Shown here: piece after piece, positions 41,721 to 51,558 of the stretch | Position numbering within the stretch: the first letter of the stretch is position 1 | Layout: each line of letters opens with the position of its first letter | Source of the DNA: Eubacterium sp. AF16-48 | Lineage (GTDB): Bacteria > Bacillota > Clostridia > Lachnospirales > Lachnospiraceae | Reading direction: 5' to 3' | Assembly: GCF_003479405.1 (NCBI RefSeq) | Contig: NZ_QUHB01000007.1 | Span: forward strand, 1-64,000 | DNA: 64,000 nt | The notes under the pieces: generated by a model | Databases searched by the model: none | Told to the model about the DNA's origin: nothing | What the model saw: the letters and a program-made list of their open reading frames with translations, nothing else | Made by a program: the position numbers and the translations under genes

Positions 41721-42461
41721 TTATTCTTTTATCATATCTGATGAAGAGTAAGGTCCACCATGAATTACACGGTTATTATTCTTGTATCTAAGAGAGATTG
41801 ATACCTTGCCCATTTCTTTTGCAGTAGCAAGTTTTGCACACTGTTTAGGTGAAAGTTCAAGAGTCAAACTTGTATAAACATCTAAAGGTGTTGTTGTATA
41901 TCCCTCGTCACCGACGCGAAGTACCTTTACTGCTTCAGCTATAACTGATGTAACCTTTCCTTTTACTTCCATATTCTGTCTGTCTTCTGTTCCAACCTTC
42001 TGTACAGGTGAACCATCCACTACTGCTATTACATCTACTAAGTCACCGGCTTCTATATAACCTGCAACCCCTGTATCATGGTCAACTTCCACTGACATTG
42101 CTCTTTTTCCTTCCGCAATCTGATAAGATAAAGATGCACCGCCGTTTTTACTTGATACAAACTTAGATGTTATAAGCTGTTCATCAGCCACAATATCGTC
42201 TTTTGCAACAGAGCCAACTACATCTGCTCTCTGTCTTGCAGCCTTTGGATGAATACCGTCTACAGGCATATCAACTTCTTTTACCATCTTGTCTGTAACC
42301 GTTGTATTAGCCGGAATATCAGTTAATGCCACTACAACTTTCTCTGTTTTATAATTTACGCTGCCGTCTCCGTTCTTCTTGTCATAGGAACTTAAGAATC
42401 CATATATTAATACTGAACTTAATAAAGCTGCAACTACTGCTATTATGTATATTTTTTTCAT
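41721..42461 (-). CDS. cpaB: Flp pilus assembly protein CpaB/RcpC
   Basis: This 246-residue protein has a signal anchor (IYIIAVVAALLSSVLIYGFL) followed by an SAF domain (VVVALTDIPANTTVTDKMV) and an RcpC-type C-terminal part with GYIEAGDLVDVIAVV. In Gram-negatives the protein works with the RcpA secretin. No secretin is encoded here, as expected for a monoderm, and CpaB probably helps the pilus cross the cell wall. Confidence 0.88.
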   Translation of the reverse strand: MKKIYIIAVVAALLSSVLIYGFLSSYDKKNGDGSVNYKTEKVVVALTDIPANTTVTDKMVKEVDMPVDGIHPKAARQRADVVGSVAKDDIVADEQLITSKFVSSKNGGASLSYQIAEGKRAMSVEVDHDTGVAGYIEAGDLVDVIAVVDGSPVQKVGTEDRQNMEVKGKVTSVIAEAVKVLRVGDEGYTTTPLDVYTSLTLELSPKQCAKLATAKEMGKVSISLRYKNNNRVIHGGPYSSSDMIKE

Positions 42462-42521
42462 TATTTTTTACTCCGTTCTACCGCATAACCAATGCGATGC
42501 TTTTTATATTTTAATTGTCTT

Positions 42522-42923
42522 TTACCTTGCTCCTACATTTTTAGACTTAGCCTCATAATATTCGCCAAAAGCTGTCTGTCCTACGAATGTAAGCATTTTA
42601 ACTTTACATTCCACACTGACCGTAACCTTTTCATTATCTATGTCTACGTCAATTTTAGGAGATTCTGCACCCTTGCTAAGGTTATCCCTAACTCTTTTTT
42701 TTGTATCATCAATTAATTTGTTCTTTTCAGAATCTTCAATGTCTGCACCATTTATAACAGCATATCTGACTCCTGAAAAAGCGGCACTCTCTATTGAATA
42801 TTTATTTGAATATGCCCATCCCATATCTATTATTCCACACAATATGGTCAAAAGTAAGGGTACAACAAGTGCAAATTCCACCATAGACTGACCCTTTTCG
42901 CTTTTAAGAATTTTTTTAATCAC
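42522..42923 (-). CDS. tadE: TadE-like minor pseudopilin
   Basis: The GTG at 42923 follows GGGAGGTAATAAT and is a better start than the ATG 18 bases upstream, which overlaps that ribosome site. The 133-residue protein has a class III prepilin leader (KSEKG, then QSMVEFALVVPLLLTILCG, with Gly as cleavage point and Glu at +5). A C-terminal beta-rich part ends near KVKMLTFVG. TadE-type pseudopilins are processed by TadV and are thought to initiate or tip the fibre. Confidence 0.88.
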   Translation of the reverse strand: MIKKILKSEKGQSMVEFALVVPLLLTILCGIIDMGWAYSNKYSIESAAFSGVRYAVINGADIEDSEKNKLIDDTKKRVRDNLSKGAESPKIDVDIDNEKVTVSVECKVKMLTFVGQTAFGEYYEAKSKNVGAR

Positions 42924-43005
42924 ATTATTACCTCCCACCATCTTATATGTAAATCAATCTCGCAAGTATAAATATTTTAAAAGGTCTAAACTGCACCTTT
43001 TACAC

Positions 43006-43164
43006 TTATTTTATTACATTTTTGTTGATTTCTGCATATTTGCTATCTAATTTAGTGCCAACGGTTGTAAGTGCTGCAACAACTACCAATGCAATAAGAC
43101 CTATTATCAATACATACTCTACCATTCCCTGACCTTCCTCATTTCTAAGAAAACTTCTAAGCAT
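43006..43164 (-). CDS. flp: Flp-type pilin (first copy)
   Basis: The ATG at 43164 lies 8 bases after TTAGGAG, inside the region just beyond the tadV stop, giving 52 residues. The leader LRNEEG is followed by QGMVEYVLIIGLIALVVVAA, the conserved Flp processing site (Gly, then Glu-Tyr at +5/+6) and hydrophobic polymerisation helix. The short C-terminal tail is KYAEINKNV. It is cotranscribed with the machine genes, unlike the second pilin at 44081. Confidence 0.9.
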   Translation of the reverse strand: MLRSFLRNEEGQGMVEYVLIIGLIALVVVAALTTVGTKLDSKYAEINKNVIK

Positions 43165-43175
43165 TGTTTTTTCTC

Positions 43176-43859
43176 CTAATTCATTATAAATTTCCAAAAA
43201 TCAATCATTACACTTTCTTTTATAAGCATTACAACCATCATTGCTACCGCCATAAATGGTCCCATTGGTATCATTTCATACATTGCATTTTTTAATGATG
43301 TTCGTCCTTTAATAAACTCATAAATTAAAACTCCGATTCCCATGAGAACTATCGCATATAACAGCCCGTTTATTCCTAAACAAAATCCCATAACAGCTGC
43401 AAGTTTTATGTCTCCGGCACCAACAGATTTTCCTATAAACGCCGGAATCATAAACACTACAAATCCTGCCACAAAACCGATTAAAGAACTAATTATATTA
43501 AACTCCGGAACCCATGTAACACCAAACAAAGCCGGAATACCTATAATTAATTTTGCCACAAGCATCAATAAAAGTATTTCATTAGGTATTATTCTGTGAT
43601 GTAAATCTGTAACAAATATAAGAATGCACGCTAGTAGCATTAACAATATATATATAATTTCCCATATTCTATTAACATTAACAACTGTAAAACAACCTAC
43701 AACTATTGATAATATTGTGATAATGCTCTCTTCCTTTTTGCTTGTTTTAAACACCCGGCTTCTTTTTTCTAAAAGAACCTTTTCAAAAAAAATACTAATA
43801 AGACTGCATCCAATACCGGATATCATTCCAATTAACATTTTTATTGCCACTATCTCCAT
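43176..43859 (-). CDS. tadV: Prepilin peptidase TadV/CpaA
   Basis: This 227-residue A24-type aspartic peptidase has six to seven transmembrane helices. The two catalytic Asp motifs are FVTDLHHRIIPNE and KSVGAGDIKLAAVMG (GxGD). It cleaves the Flp and TadE leaders on the cytosolic side. It lacks the N-terminal methylase domain found in type IV PilD. It is the first gene of the tad machine cluster, with AGGTG before its ATG. Confidence 0.92.
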   Translation of the reverse strand: MEIVAIKMLIGMISGIGCSLISIFFEKVLLEKRSRVFKTSKKEESIITILSIVVGCFTVVNVNRIWEIIYILLMLLACILIFVTDLHHRIIPNEILLLMLVAKLIIGIPALFGVTWVPEFNIISSLIGFVAGFVVFMIPAFIGKSVGAGDIKLAAVMGFCLGINGLLYAIVLMGIGVLIYEFIKGRTSLKNAMYEMIPMGPFMAVAMMVVMLIKESVMIDFWKFIMN

Positions 43860-43939
43860 AATTTAACACCTCATGTAAACCAGATTAGTTGCTCACCAGA
43901 TAACGTCATATTCACATCATGTATAAATTTTATATTAAA

Positions 43940-43966
43940 TAAGGCGAGTCCATAAGACCCGCCTTA
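43940..43966 (-). terminator. Terminator after the second Flp gene
   Basis: TAAGGCG-GTC pairs with GAC-CGCCTTA around CATAA. It separates the flp gene at 44081 from tadV, so the pilin mRNA is probably monocistronic. Confidence 0.8.
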
Positions 43967-44080
43967 TCATCAATTATGATATATAGGCAATCATACAAAT
44001 TCCTATATACCCAACCTTAGTATGTAACCCATCCTAGGTCATCATGATTATCAATAACCAAATCATCTGGTTGTTTTCTC

Positions 44081-44236
44081 TTATTTAAGATTGTTTGTAA
44101 CCTGGCCGAATTTTCCTTCAATTCCTTGAGATAAAACTGTGATAGCTCCGATAACTGCAACAGCGATTAATGCAATGATTAATGCATATTCTACCATTCC
44201 CTGACCGCTTTCATCCTTTAAAAATCTCTTTAACAT
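44081..44236 (-). CDS. flp: Flp-type pilin (second copy, separate transcript)
   Basis: The gene encodes 51 residues: leader KRFLKDESG, then QGMVEYALIIALIAVAVIGA, with the Flp cleavage Gly and Glu-Tyr, then a short tail with GIEGKFGQVTNN. AAGGGAGAACATT precedes the ATG. The gene has its own strong promoter and terminator, which suggests it is the abundant major pilin, while the copy behind tadV is made at machine level. It is short enough to be missed by automatic calls. Confidence 0.92.
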   Translation of the reverse strand: MLKRFLKDESGQGMVEYALIIALIAVAVIGAITVLSQGIEGKFGQVTNNLK

Positions 44237-44481
44237 AATGTTCTCCCTTCTTAACTTATAATTTTTTATAATACTTTCAACAACTCAATGTTGAAAAAAT
44301 TACTTAAATCGGTAATTTTCAACTCATAACCAGCATCTATACTTATTTATGCACCGTCATTTTAAACAAATATATTTTTAATATATTCAGTTTTTGTTCA
44401 AAATAGAACAATTTATTTTTTTTGATTTAACGTTAAACTTTAAAAATCTGCACATTATTTTGTCTGCTTGTTATGTTTTTT

Positions 44482-44510
44482 AGTATAATGTTCACAATTT
44501 GTTTTGTCAA
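44482..44510 (-). promoter_or_regulatory. Strong promoter of the separate flp gene
   Basis: On the minus strand TTGACA, 17 bases, TATACT. It would give a leader of about 240 bases, unusually long for such a small gene. A weaker TTGTTG-17-TATAAG at 44255-44283 is closer to the start. The remaining 44237-44608 is A/T-rich, with one small hairpin (TTGTTC...GAACAA) and no recognised riboswitch. Confidence 0.65.
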
Positions 44511-44608
44511 CACCTTTTTTGCACTTGTAACGATTTCATTTAGTGAATTTTTTAAATTTATAAATATTGCACTAAATTCAGCCCTGTCAACCGGTGCTAT
44601 ATTGTATA

Positions 44609-47600
44609 TTATTTGGTCTTGACTGCCTTAATTCCACTCCATTTGCCATATTTTGTGACACCGGATTTTTTAACAAAGGCTCTTATTCTAAAATAATATT
44701 TCTTCTTTTTCTTAAGTTTTTTAATTGTGCACCCCAAACTCTTTCCGCTGTTTATCTTCTTAACAGTTTTATATCCACCTTTTTTCTTTTTTGATATCTG
44801 TATCTGATAACCGGTAGCTCCTGAGACTTTTTTCCACTTCAATGATATTTTCTTTTTTCCACCTTTGCATTTTGCCCATTTTGCCTTACCAGGTGCTTTC
44901 ACTGAAACAGACGGCTTCGACACAACTATTTTAACTGTTTTTGATGCCTGCAAAATTCTGTTTTTATTAGCACGTATTTCTAATACAACAGTACCTGCAT
45001 TTATACCTGTTACGGAAAGTGTCTTCTGATCCTGACTTAACTCCCATTTTGCAGTCACATAGTTACCCTCAACCAAATCAACAATAATATCGTTGTAATC
45101 ACCTGTATGTGGCAATATTTCTATTCCCAATTTTACAGTCTGACCCACCTTAATATTAGTATTTCCTGTAATTTTAACTCCGGTTACCTTAGGTTTTTCT
45201 ATAGTTATAGTTGTTGACTCTGATTTTATTATTTCCCCATCATCATTGTAAACATTACATGTGATGGTGACGGTTCTCTCATTTTCAGAATACTTTTTAA
45301 CTGTTACATTACCATAATTATCCACAACAGCTTTATCCGGGTTGCCCGAAACAAACTCAATTTTATTATTTGTAATTTTCTTATAATTTTCCTCTGTAGC
45401 TTCAGTTATTCTGTCTCTAAAATTATTAGTCATGTAAGAGAATACTGATTCCGTTGCCCCTTCCTGAATACTTTTACTTGAAAGGCGAATATCCGTGATA
45501 TTACCATTTACGTGCATCGTAAAAGTTACGCCGTTTTCTTCGTTACCAACAGCCGGATAAATGGTAATTTGCGACTTTCCAACCTTAAGTGGTCTAAAAC
45601 TAATCTTATTGGCAAAAGTATTTACATTAGTTTTTACAACATCTTCATTACTGCTTTTAACTATAATATCATTACTTAATAATTCCTCATTAAATCCATA
45701 AATGTAAGATATTTCATCTGTGATATAAACTTTACCATTATTCTCTATTTTTAACTCGTTTCCTTCTCCATCATACAATTTGATTCTCAAATTTTTTGAA
45801 GATACGCATACCTTTAGACTTGCCTGACCTCTTCCTGCCATAGCTTTCGCATTTATTGTAGCTTCTCCCGCTCCAACAGCCTGTAAGGTACATACAAACT
45901 TTCCGTCTACCTCCGTAGTTTTTGTAACTTTTACAATTTTTTCATTACTACTTGTAAACTTAATGGTATCTCTATATTCAGCATTTTCATCATCACCTAG
46001 AAGTATTTCTGAAGCTTCAATGTCAGTTGTAGTTCCATACATCATATCTATAGAGCCTCTAGGACTAATTGTAATAAGATTTGCAGGCGAAACCACATTA
46101 ATATATATAACCTTGGTTACCTGACCGGCTTTCACCCTGATACTTGCAGTACCACAGCTTCCGCCTTTAGGTGATATCGTAACTGATAATCCATCATCCG
46201 CTACCGTCATTGATATATAATCCGCACCGGTTAATACATCCCATTCAACAGTATCTGTAATATGATCACCGGTTTTTGATACAAATTTAGGTGATATTTT
46301 CACACCGGCTTTCTCATCAACACTAATATACTGTTTATCATCCATTACTATATCAACACAAGGCACCCTTGTTACATCTGCCACATAGCTTACAGTTGGT
46401 GAATATACCAAAACAACTCCATCCGCTGTTCTCAACTGAAGGTATTCCTGTATGTTCACACCTATTTTTTCTCCTTCACTTAATCCCTTAAGTGCTACGG
46501 CATAGGCTGAATTCTGGTATGCAGCAGTGTAGTCATTTTTATCTGCTTTGTTTACAGCTATCTTTTGTGTTGGTACCATCTTTGTTCTTTCCGGATTTTT
46601 TTCACCATCAAGGTTGCCTATCTTTGCATCATATAAATACGAATTATCTGCTATTTTAACCTGTGAGTAATAACCATTTGAATCCGAAGCGATAGTATAA
46701 AGAGGTATAATTGTTTCCTCATTAAGTCTGACTGTTATCTGGTCATTTAATGGTGTAATAGCCAGGTTAAAAGTATATGTTGTTAAATAGAATTTTCCAT
46801 TGCTGGAATATCCAATTCCTGACCATTCGGTTATCGGGAATTTTTCATTATCAATTCCACCCTTTATGGAATCCGTTTTAAATGTGCACTTATCATAAAC
46901 ATTTACCGATTTTAATCTTATGCATGCTCCAAGAGCCTGATTATCGACACATGCTACAGCTTTACTTAATACCACTGTATCCAAATACTGACATCCATAA
47001 AAAGTACTTCTATTAATTATTGTAAGCGGTGCATTTTTGTCCATAACAAAGCTTCTTAATCCACTATTACTAAATGCTCCTAATCCAATATATTGTAATT
47101 TTCCTGCATATGATGCATCCAAATTCAATTCCTTTTTGTCTGTCATATATTTTTCCGCAATCCTTGAAGAATCTGCAAATGCATTATCGCCTATTGTTTC
47201 CAGATTCCTAGGTAACACAACACTCTTTAGAGACTCGCATCCCTGATATGCACCATTCTCTATTACCTTTAAAGCCTGCGGCAACTCATCATCTATAACA
47301 AGATTGAAATCGTTATAAAATGCAAATCGTCCAATTTTTTCGATATTGTCACCCATCTCAACAGTTTCAAGTCCTGTATACCACTCATCATCTATGGCTT
47401 TTACGCCTAAACTTGAAACAGCTAAGCCATTTCCCATTAAAATATTTGTTGAGCATTCTGCAAAAGCATACTCCGGAATAACCTTTAATTCTTTAGGTAA
47501 TGATACCTTTTTTAAATTCAAACACCTATAAAACGCATATTTTCCTAATGTTAATTTTGAACATTTAGATAAGTCAGCGTTAGGTAACCCTACCACATAT

Positions 47601-49264
47601 TGATAATGGAGTTCACTCGCAAAAGCATAACTCGGATCACTCCGAGATATTTGAATATATACTACAATGGAACCTTCTCCTACCTCTTTAGCAGATTTTT
47701 TTAATTTGTCCGGATTAACATATGCTTCCTTAGGCTGATAATAATTTGCATTTTCATTTGAAAATAATATAACCTTGTTGTCTCCATCTTCTTTAGAAGT
47801 ATGTATATCATCAGGCATGATATAATATCTTACTGCCTTGTTTATTCCTATAAACTCATCATTATCTTTAGCCCAGTCAGTTACACTATATCCGCACTCA
47901 TTAAAGGCATAGTCTCCTATTTTTGTGAGATTTGCCGGAAAATTAATACTTTCCATACGACTACAACCGCTAAAAGCATAATCACCGATTTCCAATGTTA
48001 CCCTCTGGTTGTATTCGTTATCCGTAGGTAATTTTATTGTTTTAAGATGTATTGAATCTGAAAATGCATAATGTCCTATCTTCTTTACAACATCTCCCTT
48101 TACCTCCGGGAAATCGTCAACAACCAGTTCTTCCATTGAACCATTTCCAGAAAATGCATATGTACCAATGGATTCTACGGTTCCTGGTATTTCCACAGAC
48201 CCAAAACCACAATGAGAAAATGCACTTCTTCCTATTGTCTTAAGTTTTGTAAGTTTTGTTACAAAAGAAAAATCATACAAAGAGCTACAACTATTAAATG
48301 CCCCTTCCTCTATTCTTTCTATACTGTCAGGAAGCTTTACACTATATAATTCTTCACACATTTCAAATACCGAGGTTTCAATAGCTGTAATTCCGGTATT
48401 TGCAGACAAATCTATTTTCAAAAGTCCGCTTCCGGAGAATGCACTATCCATGATTTTTACAATTTTCTCCGGTATTTCTATACTCTTAAGGCTAGTAGTG
48501 TTGGATAAAAATCCTGCCGGAATTGCTGTCATTCCTGCACCTAATTTAACCGAATCTAATCTTATACATCCATCAAAAACGCCACCACCAATTCCTACAA
48601 CCGAATCATCTCCGGCATTTTCTATGGCTGCATTTATACCATCAGGTATAACTATAGACTTTAAATTCTCACATATAGCAAATGCATTATTTCCAATTTT
48701 AGCTATTTTTTCCGGAAGCACTATCCCATCTAAAGCCTTACAATTTCTAAATGCCTCACTTTGAATTGTAACCAGTGTCTGTGGTAAATCAACAGTTTCC
48801 AAATTGGCACAGTTAAAAAATGCTTCTTTGCCTATTTCCACAATATTTGATGGCATTCCAAACTGCTTAAATCCACAATTTTGAAACTCATTTGCCTCAA
48901 TCCTTTTAACTTTTGACAGTCTTGAAGCATCAATCGCCGAAGCCTTTCTTGCATATCCCAAGCCTTCCAAGCTTTCTATTTTGTCATAATCCGGGTATGT
49001 TGACAAATCGATTTTACCTGTATATGTCCTTAAATCCTTTACTGTAATATTTGCGTACTTATCTCCACCAATTATATACCTAACTGCATAACACAATTGC
49101 ACATCAGGTATTATATTGGTTGTAATCTGTATATTATCATCAACCATTGATTCCGCTGCACTTACGTTTTTTATAAGCCCTGAAAAATCTGTTCCGGGAA
49201 TAATTGAAAACGTCATAGCCACAGCCAGTGTAATGCTAAAAAACTTCTTTGAAAATTTTCTCAT
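44609..49264 (-). CDS. Large BspA-type LRR surface protein
   Basis: The start at 49264 (MRKFSKKFF) has TAGGAG upstream and a signal peptide ending in VSAAESM, giving 1551 residues. About 120-800 are Treponema-type leucine-rich repeats (LxxIxIPxxVxxIGxxAFxxC pattern, for example LKSIEIPEKIVKIMDSAFSG). Several Ig-like/Big2 domains follow (about 950-1440), then a C-terminal FN3 domain with KISLKWKKVSGATGYQIQIS. No LPxTG motif is present, so wall attachment is unclear. Such proteins bind host or microbial surfaces. It is transcribed with the TadG-like gene 40 bases upstream, inside the Tad locus. Confidence 0.88.
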   Translation of the reverse strand: MRKFSKKFFSITLAVAMTFSIIPGTDFSGLIKNVSAAESMVDDNIQITTNIIPDVQLCYAVRYIIGGDKYANITVKDLRTYTGKIDLSTYPDYDKIESLEGLGYARKASAIDASRLSKVKRIEANEFQNCGFKQFGMPSNIVEIGKEAFFNCANLETVDLPQTLVTIQSEAFRNCKALDGIVLPEKIAKIGNNAFAICENLKSIVIPDGINAAIENAGDDSVVGIGGGVFDGCIRLDSVKLGAGMTAIPAGFLSNTTSLKSIEIPEKIVKIMDSAFSGSGLLKIDLSANTGITAIETSVFEMCEELYSVKLPDSIERIEEGAFNSCSSLYDFSFVTKLTKLKTIGRSAFSHCGFGSVEIPGTVESIGTYAFSGNGSMEELVVDDFPEVKGDVVKKIGHYAFSDSIHLKTIKLPTDNEYNQRVTLEIGDYAFSGCSRMESINFPANLTKIGDYAFNECGYSVTDWAKDNDEFIGINKAVRYYIMPDDIHTSKEDGDNKVILFSNENANYYQPKEAYVNPDKLKKSAKEVGEGSIVVYIQISRSDPSYAFASELHYQYVVGLPNADLSKCSKLTLGKYAFYRCLNLKKVSLPKELKVIPEYAFAECSTNILMGNGLAVSSLGVKAIDDEWYTGLETVEMGDNIEKIGRFAFYNDFNLVIDDELPQALKVIENGAYQGCESLKSVVLPRNLETIGDNAFADSSRIAEKYMTDKKELNLDASYAGKLQYIGLGAFSNSGLRSFVMDKNAPLTIINRSTFYGCQYLDTVVLSKAVACVDNQALGACIRLKSVNVYDKCTFKTDSIKGGIDNEKFPITEWSGIGYSSNGKFYLTTYTFNLAITPLNDQITVRLNEETIIPLYTIASDSNGYYSQVKIADNSYLYDAKIGNLDGEKNPERTKMVPTQKIAVNKADKNDYTAAYQNSAYAVALKGLSEGEKIGVNIQEYLQLRTADGVVLVYSPTVSYVADVTRVPCVDIVMDDKQYISVDEKAGVKISPKFVSKTGDHITDTVEWDVLTGADYISMTVADDGLSVTISPKGGSCGTASIRVKAGQVTKVIYINVVSPANLITISPRGSIDMMYGTTTDIEASEILLGDDENAEYRDTIKFTSSNEKIVKVTKTTEVDGKFVCTLQAVGAGEATINAKAMAGRGQASLKVCVSSKNLRIKLYDGEGNELKIENNGKVYITDEISYIYGFNEELLSNDIIVKSSNEDVVKTNVNTFANKISFRPLKVGKSQITIYPAVGNEENGVTFTMHVNGNITDIRLSSKSIQEGATESVFSYMTNNFRDRITEATEENYKKITNNKIEFVSGNPDKAVVDNYGNVTVKKYSENERTVTITCNVYNDDGEIIKSESTTITIEKPKVTGVKITGNTNIKVGQTVKLGIEILPHTGDYNDIIVDLVEGNYVTAKWELSQDQKTLSVTGINAGTVVLEIRANKNRILQASKTVKIVVSKPSVSVKAPGKAKWAKCKGGKKKISLKWKKVSGATGYQIQISKKKKGGYKTVKKINSGKSLGCTIKKLKKKKKYYFRIRAFVKKSGVTKYGKWSGIKAVKTK

Positions 49265-49304
49265 AATTAATACTTCTCCTACCCTCGTATCCGTAAATAC
49301 TCTA

Positions 49305-50636
49305 TTACTCAACTAACTTTGCACTTTTCTTTGCTTTACCGGACTGTGTTCTTCCTCCAAAAGGCCAATTTGGATCATTTTTTGGAAGTTCTACAGTTAA
49401 CGTTCCATTGTTTGTACCAACCTGATTAGCTGTTATTGAACCCTTTACAGTTACTTCTTTTCCACTCATAATACACTCACCATTAGGTGAATAAAATAAT
49501 GCCTTAACATCCATTTTGTCACTGTTCAGGTTAATATGAGTGTTTCCTCTTCCCCAAACAGCTGAATATTTTCCATCTACTGAATTATCAAGTACCTGCT
49601 TGCCATTAGCAAAGTTGATTTCCTGACCGTCAGCAACAATTGTTGCTCCACTAAGCACAACATCATTGGCAAATACAATATCTGCCTTACACATCATAAC
49701 ACCACTAATATCAGCTTTGCCCTGTATTCCTAAATATCCTTCCGAAAACAGACTTCCTTCAACCACCAACTCGGAACTTATCTCCATTCCATTTACTTTT
49801 AAAATTCCTTTTATAACTAACTTTTTAATTCCATTGTATTCACCAATATTCAAATGGCTGTTTGCATATATTTTTTCTCCACTTTCAATTGTAAGAACCC
49901 CATCATGTGTATGACTTTTTGCGAACTGAGTATCCGGGAAATTTCCATCAATAACCTGATATTCCGAATCTTCTACATAAGGAATTCTTTCATTTATAAT
50001 GTCTTCATAGTTAGGCATTTCTATATAGTTGTCCTCATCTTCATATGTTTCATAATTACCTGATGAACCCTTGTTATTAAACTTCGGCACCTCTATAACT
50101 CCATTGTCAATATTAAGGGTACCTGATATGTCAGCTGCACCATTGGCATGAATATCACCATCAGGAATATTAACACTTCCATGCAATCCAAAATATGCCT
50201 TGGTTCCTGAGAAAATAGCATAATCCTTGGCTCCTTTTTCGCCTGCTGCTGCAACTGCCTTACATGCAACAGGCAATTCGCTATATCCAACTACACCGGC
50301 AAAATAGGTTTTTACATCTTTCTTGATTTTAACCTCAACTTTTTCACCATTATCCAGTATGTTTACTGTTACATTTTTTGCATCATAACCGTTAAGCTCT
50401 GCGTACTCCTTTGCAACGCTTTCCGTTTTTGCCCTTTCAGGCAATGAATCTGCCGCTGCCAGTGCTGATAAATCGCAGGCATCCTGCATACTTACCTTGG
50501 TTGTGTAAGCATTTCCAAAATCCACTGCAAATGCCGTAAATCCGAAAATCACCACAAGACTCAACACTACCATAACCATGGAAGCACCGCTTTCTTCCTT
50601 ACTAAATTTCCTAATTTTCTCTAAAATTTTCACCAT
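49305..50636 (-). CDS. TadG-like protein with bactofilin-like repeats
   Basis: The ATG at 50636 follows GGAGG by 5 bases and gives 443 residues. The N-terminus is of TadE/G type (SKEESGASMVMVVLSLVVIFGFTAFAVDFG). Residues about 30-120 match the Tad_N/TadG region (DACDLSALAAADSLPERAK). The middle and C-terminal part reads as a parallel beta-helix with short repeats (GTLNIDNGVIEV, ADISGVMMCKADIVFANDV), resembling polymer-forming bactofilin-like folds rather than the von Willebrand domain of classical TadG. It has its own promoter and precedes the LRR gene. Confidence 0.75.
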   Translation of the reverse strand: MVKILEKIRKFSKEESGASMVMVVLSLVVIFGFTAFAVDFGNAYTTKVSMQDACDLSALAAADSLPERAKTESVAKEYAELNGYDAKNVTVNILDNGEKVEVKIKKDVKTYFAGVVGYSELPVACKAVAAAGEKGAKDYAIFSGTKAYFGLHGSVNIPDGDIHANGAADISGTLNIDNGVIEVPKFNNKGSSGNYETYEDEDNYIEMPNYEDIINERIPYVEDSEYQVIDGNFPDTQFAKSHTHDGVLTIESGEKIYANSHLNIGEYNGIKKLVIKGILKVNGMEISSELVVEGSLFSEGYLGIQGKADISGVMMCKADIVFANDVVLSGATIVADGQEINFANGKQVLDNSVDGKYSAVWGRGNTHINLNSDKMDVKALFYSPNGECIMSGKEVTVKGSITANQVGTNNGTLTVELPKNDPNWPFGGRTQSGKAKKSAKLVE

Positions 50637-50702
50637 ATAGCCCTCCAATTTTTCTCTATATTTTACGTTAATATTATGGTTCCGCACCACGCATGTTCCT
50701 TA

Positions 50703-50731
50703 ATTATCATATTTTATTTTATGGTTGTCAA
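50703..50731 (-). promoter_or_regulatory. Promoter of the TadG-LRR operon
   Basis: On the minus strand TTGACA, 17 bases, GATAAT, about 70 bases before the start. Confidence 0.65.
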
Positions 50732-50851
50732 CTATTTTGCACTAGTGCAGATAGCCTTCTGGTGAATTTTCGGCACTTTTAACAAGAAAAACGTTTTTGA
50801 AATCATTGATTTTTGAACGAACTGATTAAACTATTTTTATGTAATAAAAAA

Positions 50852-50887
50852 ACACAGAGCTTTGTCATCCGACTTTTCGCTCTGCGT
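50852..50887 (-). terminator. Terminator after the DUF624 gene
   Basis: ACGCAGAGC pairs with GCTCTGTGT around an 18-base loop, followed on the minus strand by TTTTTTTATT. It separates the cell-division cluster from the Tad locus. Confidence 0.8.
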
Positions 50888-50948
50888 CCTTTTTCTCATC
50901 ATTTTTTTATCAAATAATCTGTTTCATTACCTTACAGACAAATATTTT

Positions 50949-51542
50949 CTACTTAATATATCTCTTAAACACCTTTTCCAGCATAAAGCTGTCTAACAGC
51001 ATTCCTCCCACCGGCAAAACTACAATAAGTACAGGTATGTCCCAAACAAGCATTGCCGATAAAGCAAATATTACAGCCATACCCAGTGTTACCGGAAGAT
51101 GTGCAAAAAACATTAAAAGTCCGTTTTTTAGTGTATTTTTCCAATTATTTTCAAATCTTGCCGTTAACGCAAATGTCCATATTGCCCATGTCATGGCAAG
51201 AATCCAAAGTATAAAAAATGTAATCTGATATCCGGAAATTACGGAGCCACCACCAAGTGCTAAGGATATATCCCACATACTAACCACTGTAAGTATGGCA
51301 AATATTATTGATGCCTGCACCGTGTTTTTGAAATTATCCTTAAAGCATTTTAAAAATCCCTTATAGCAGTATCCACGGTTTTGCCGTATATTCCTAAACA
51401 CCGTATCATATAGTGCAGTAGTTGATGCCCCTGCTGTTATTACCGGAATACAACACACAAACCACAAAAGGCTTACCGCAATCACATCAAACACTTTATT
51501 GCCTATTCTGAATATAAAACTATCACTGTTAATCTTTGGCAT
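50949..51542 (-). CDS. DUF624 (YesL-like) membrane protein
   Basis: The ATG at 51542 (MPKINSDSF) follows AAAGGA at good spacing. A TTG 33 bases upstream would be the alternative. The 197-residue protein has about five transmembrane helices and the family's characteristic CCIPVITAGASTTALYDTVF and NRGYCYKGFLKCFK segments. YesL-like proteins occur near sugar transport genes, and their function is unknown. It follows the ctpA gene by 16 bases and ends at a terminator, so it is the last gene of the ftsEX transcript or of a sub-operon. Confidence 0.85.
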   Translation of the reverse strand: MPKINSDSFIFRIGNKVFDVIAVSLLWFVCCIPVITAGASTTALYDTVFRNIRQNRGYCYKGFLKCFKDNFKNTVQASIIFAILTVVSMWDISLALGGGSVISGYQITFFILWILAMTWAIWTFALTARFENNWKNTLKNGLLMFFAHLPVTLGMAVIFALSAMLVWDIPVLIVVLPVGGMLLDSFMLEKVFKRYIK

Positions 51543-51558
51543 AGTATTTTTTCCTTTA

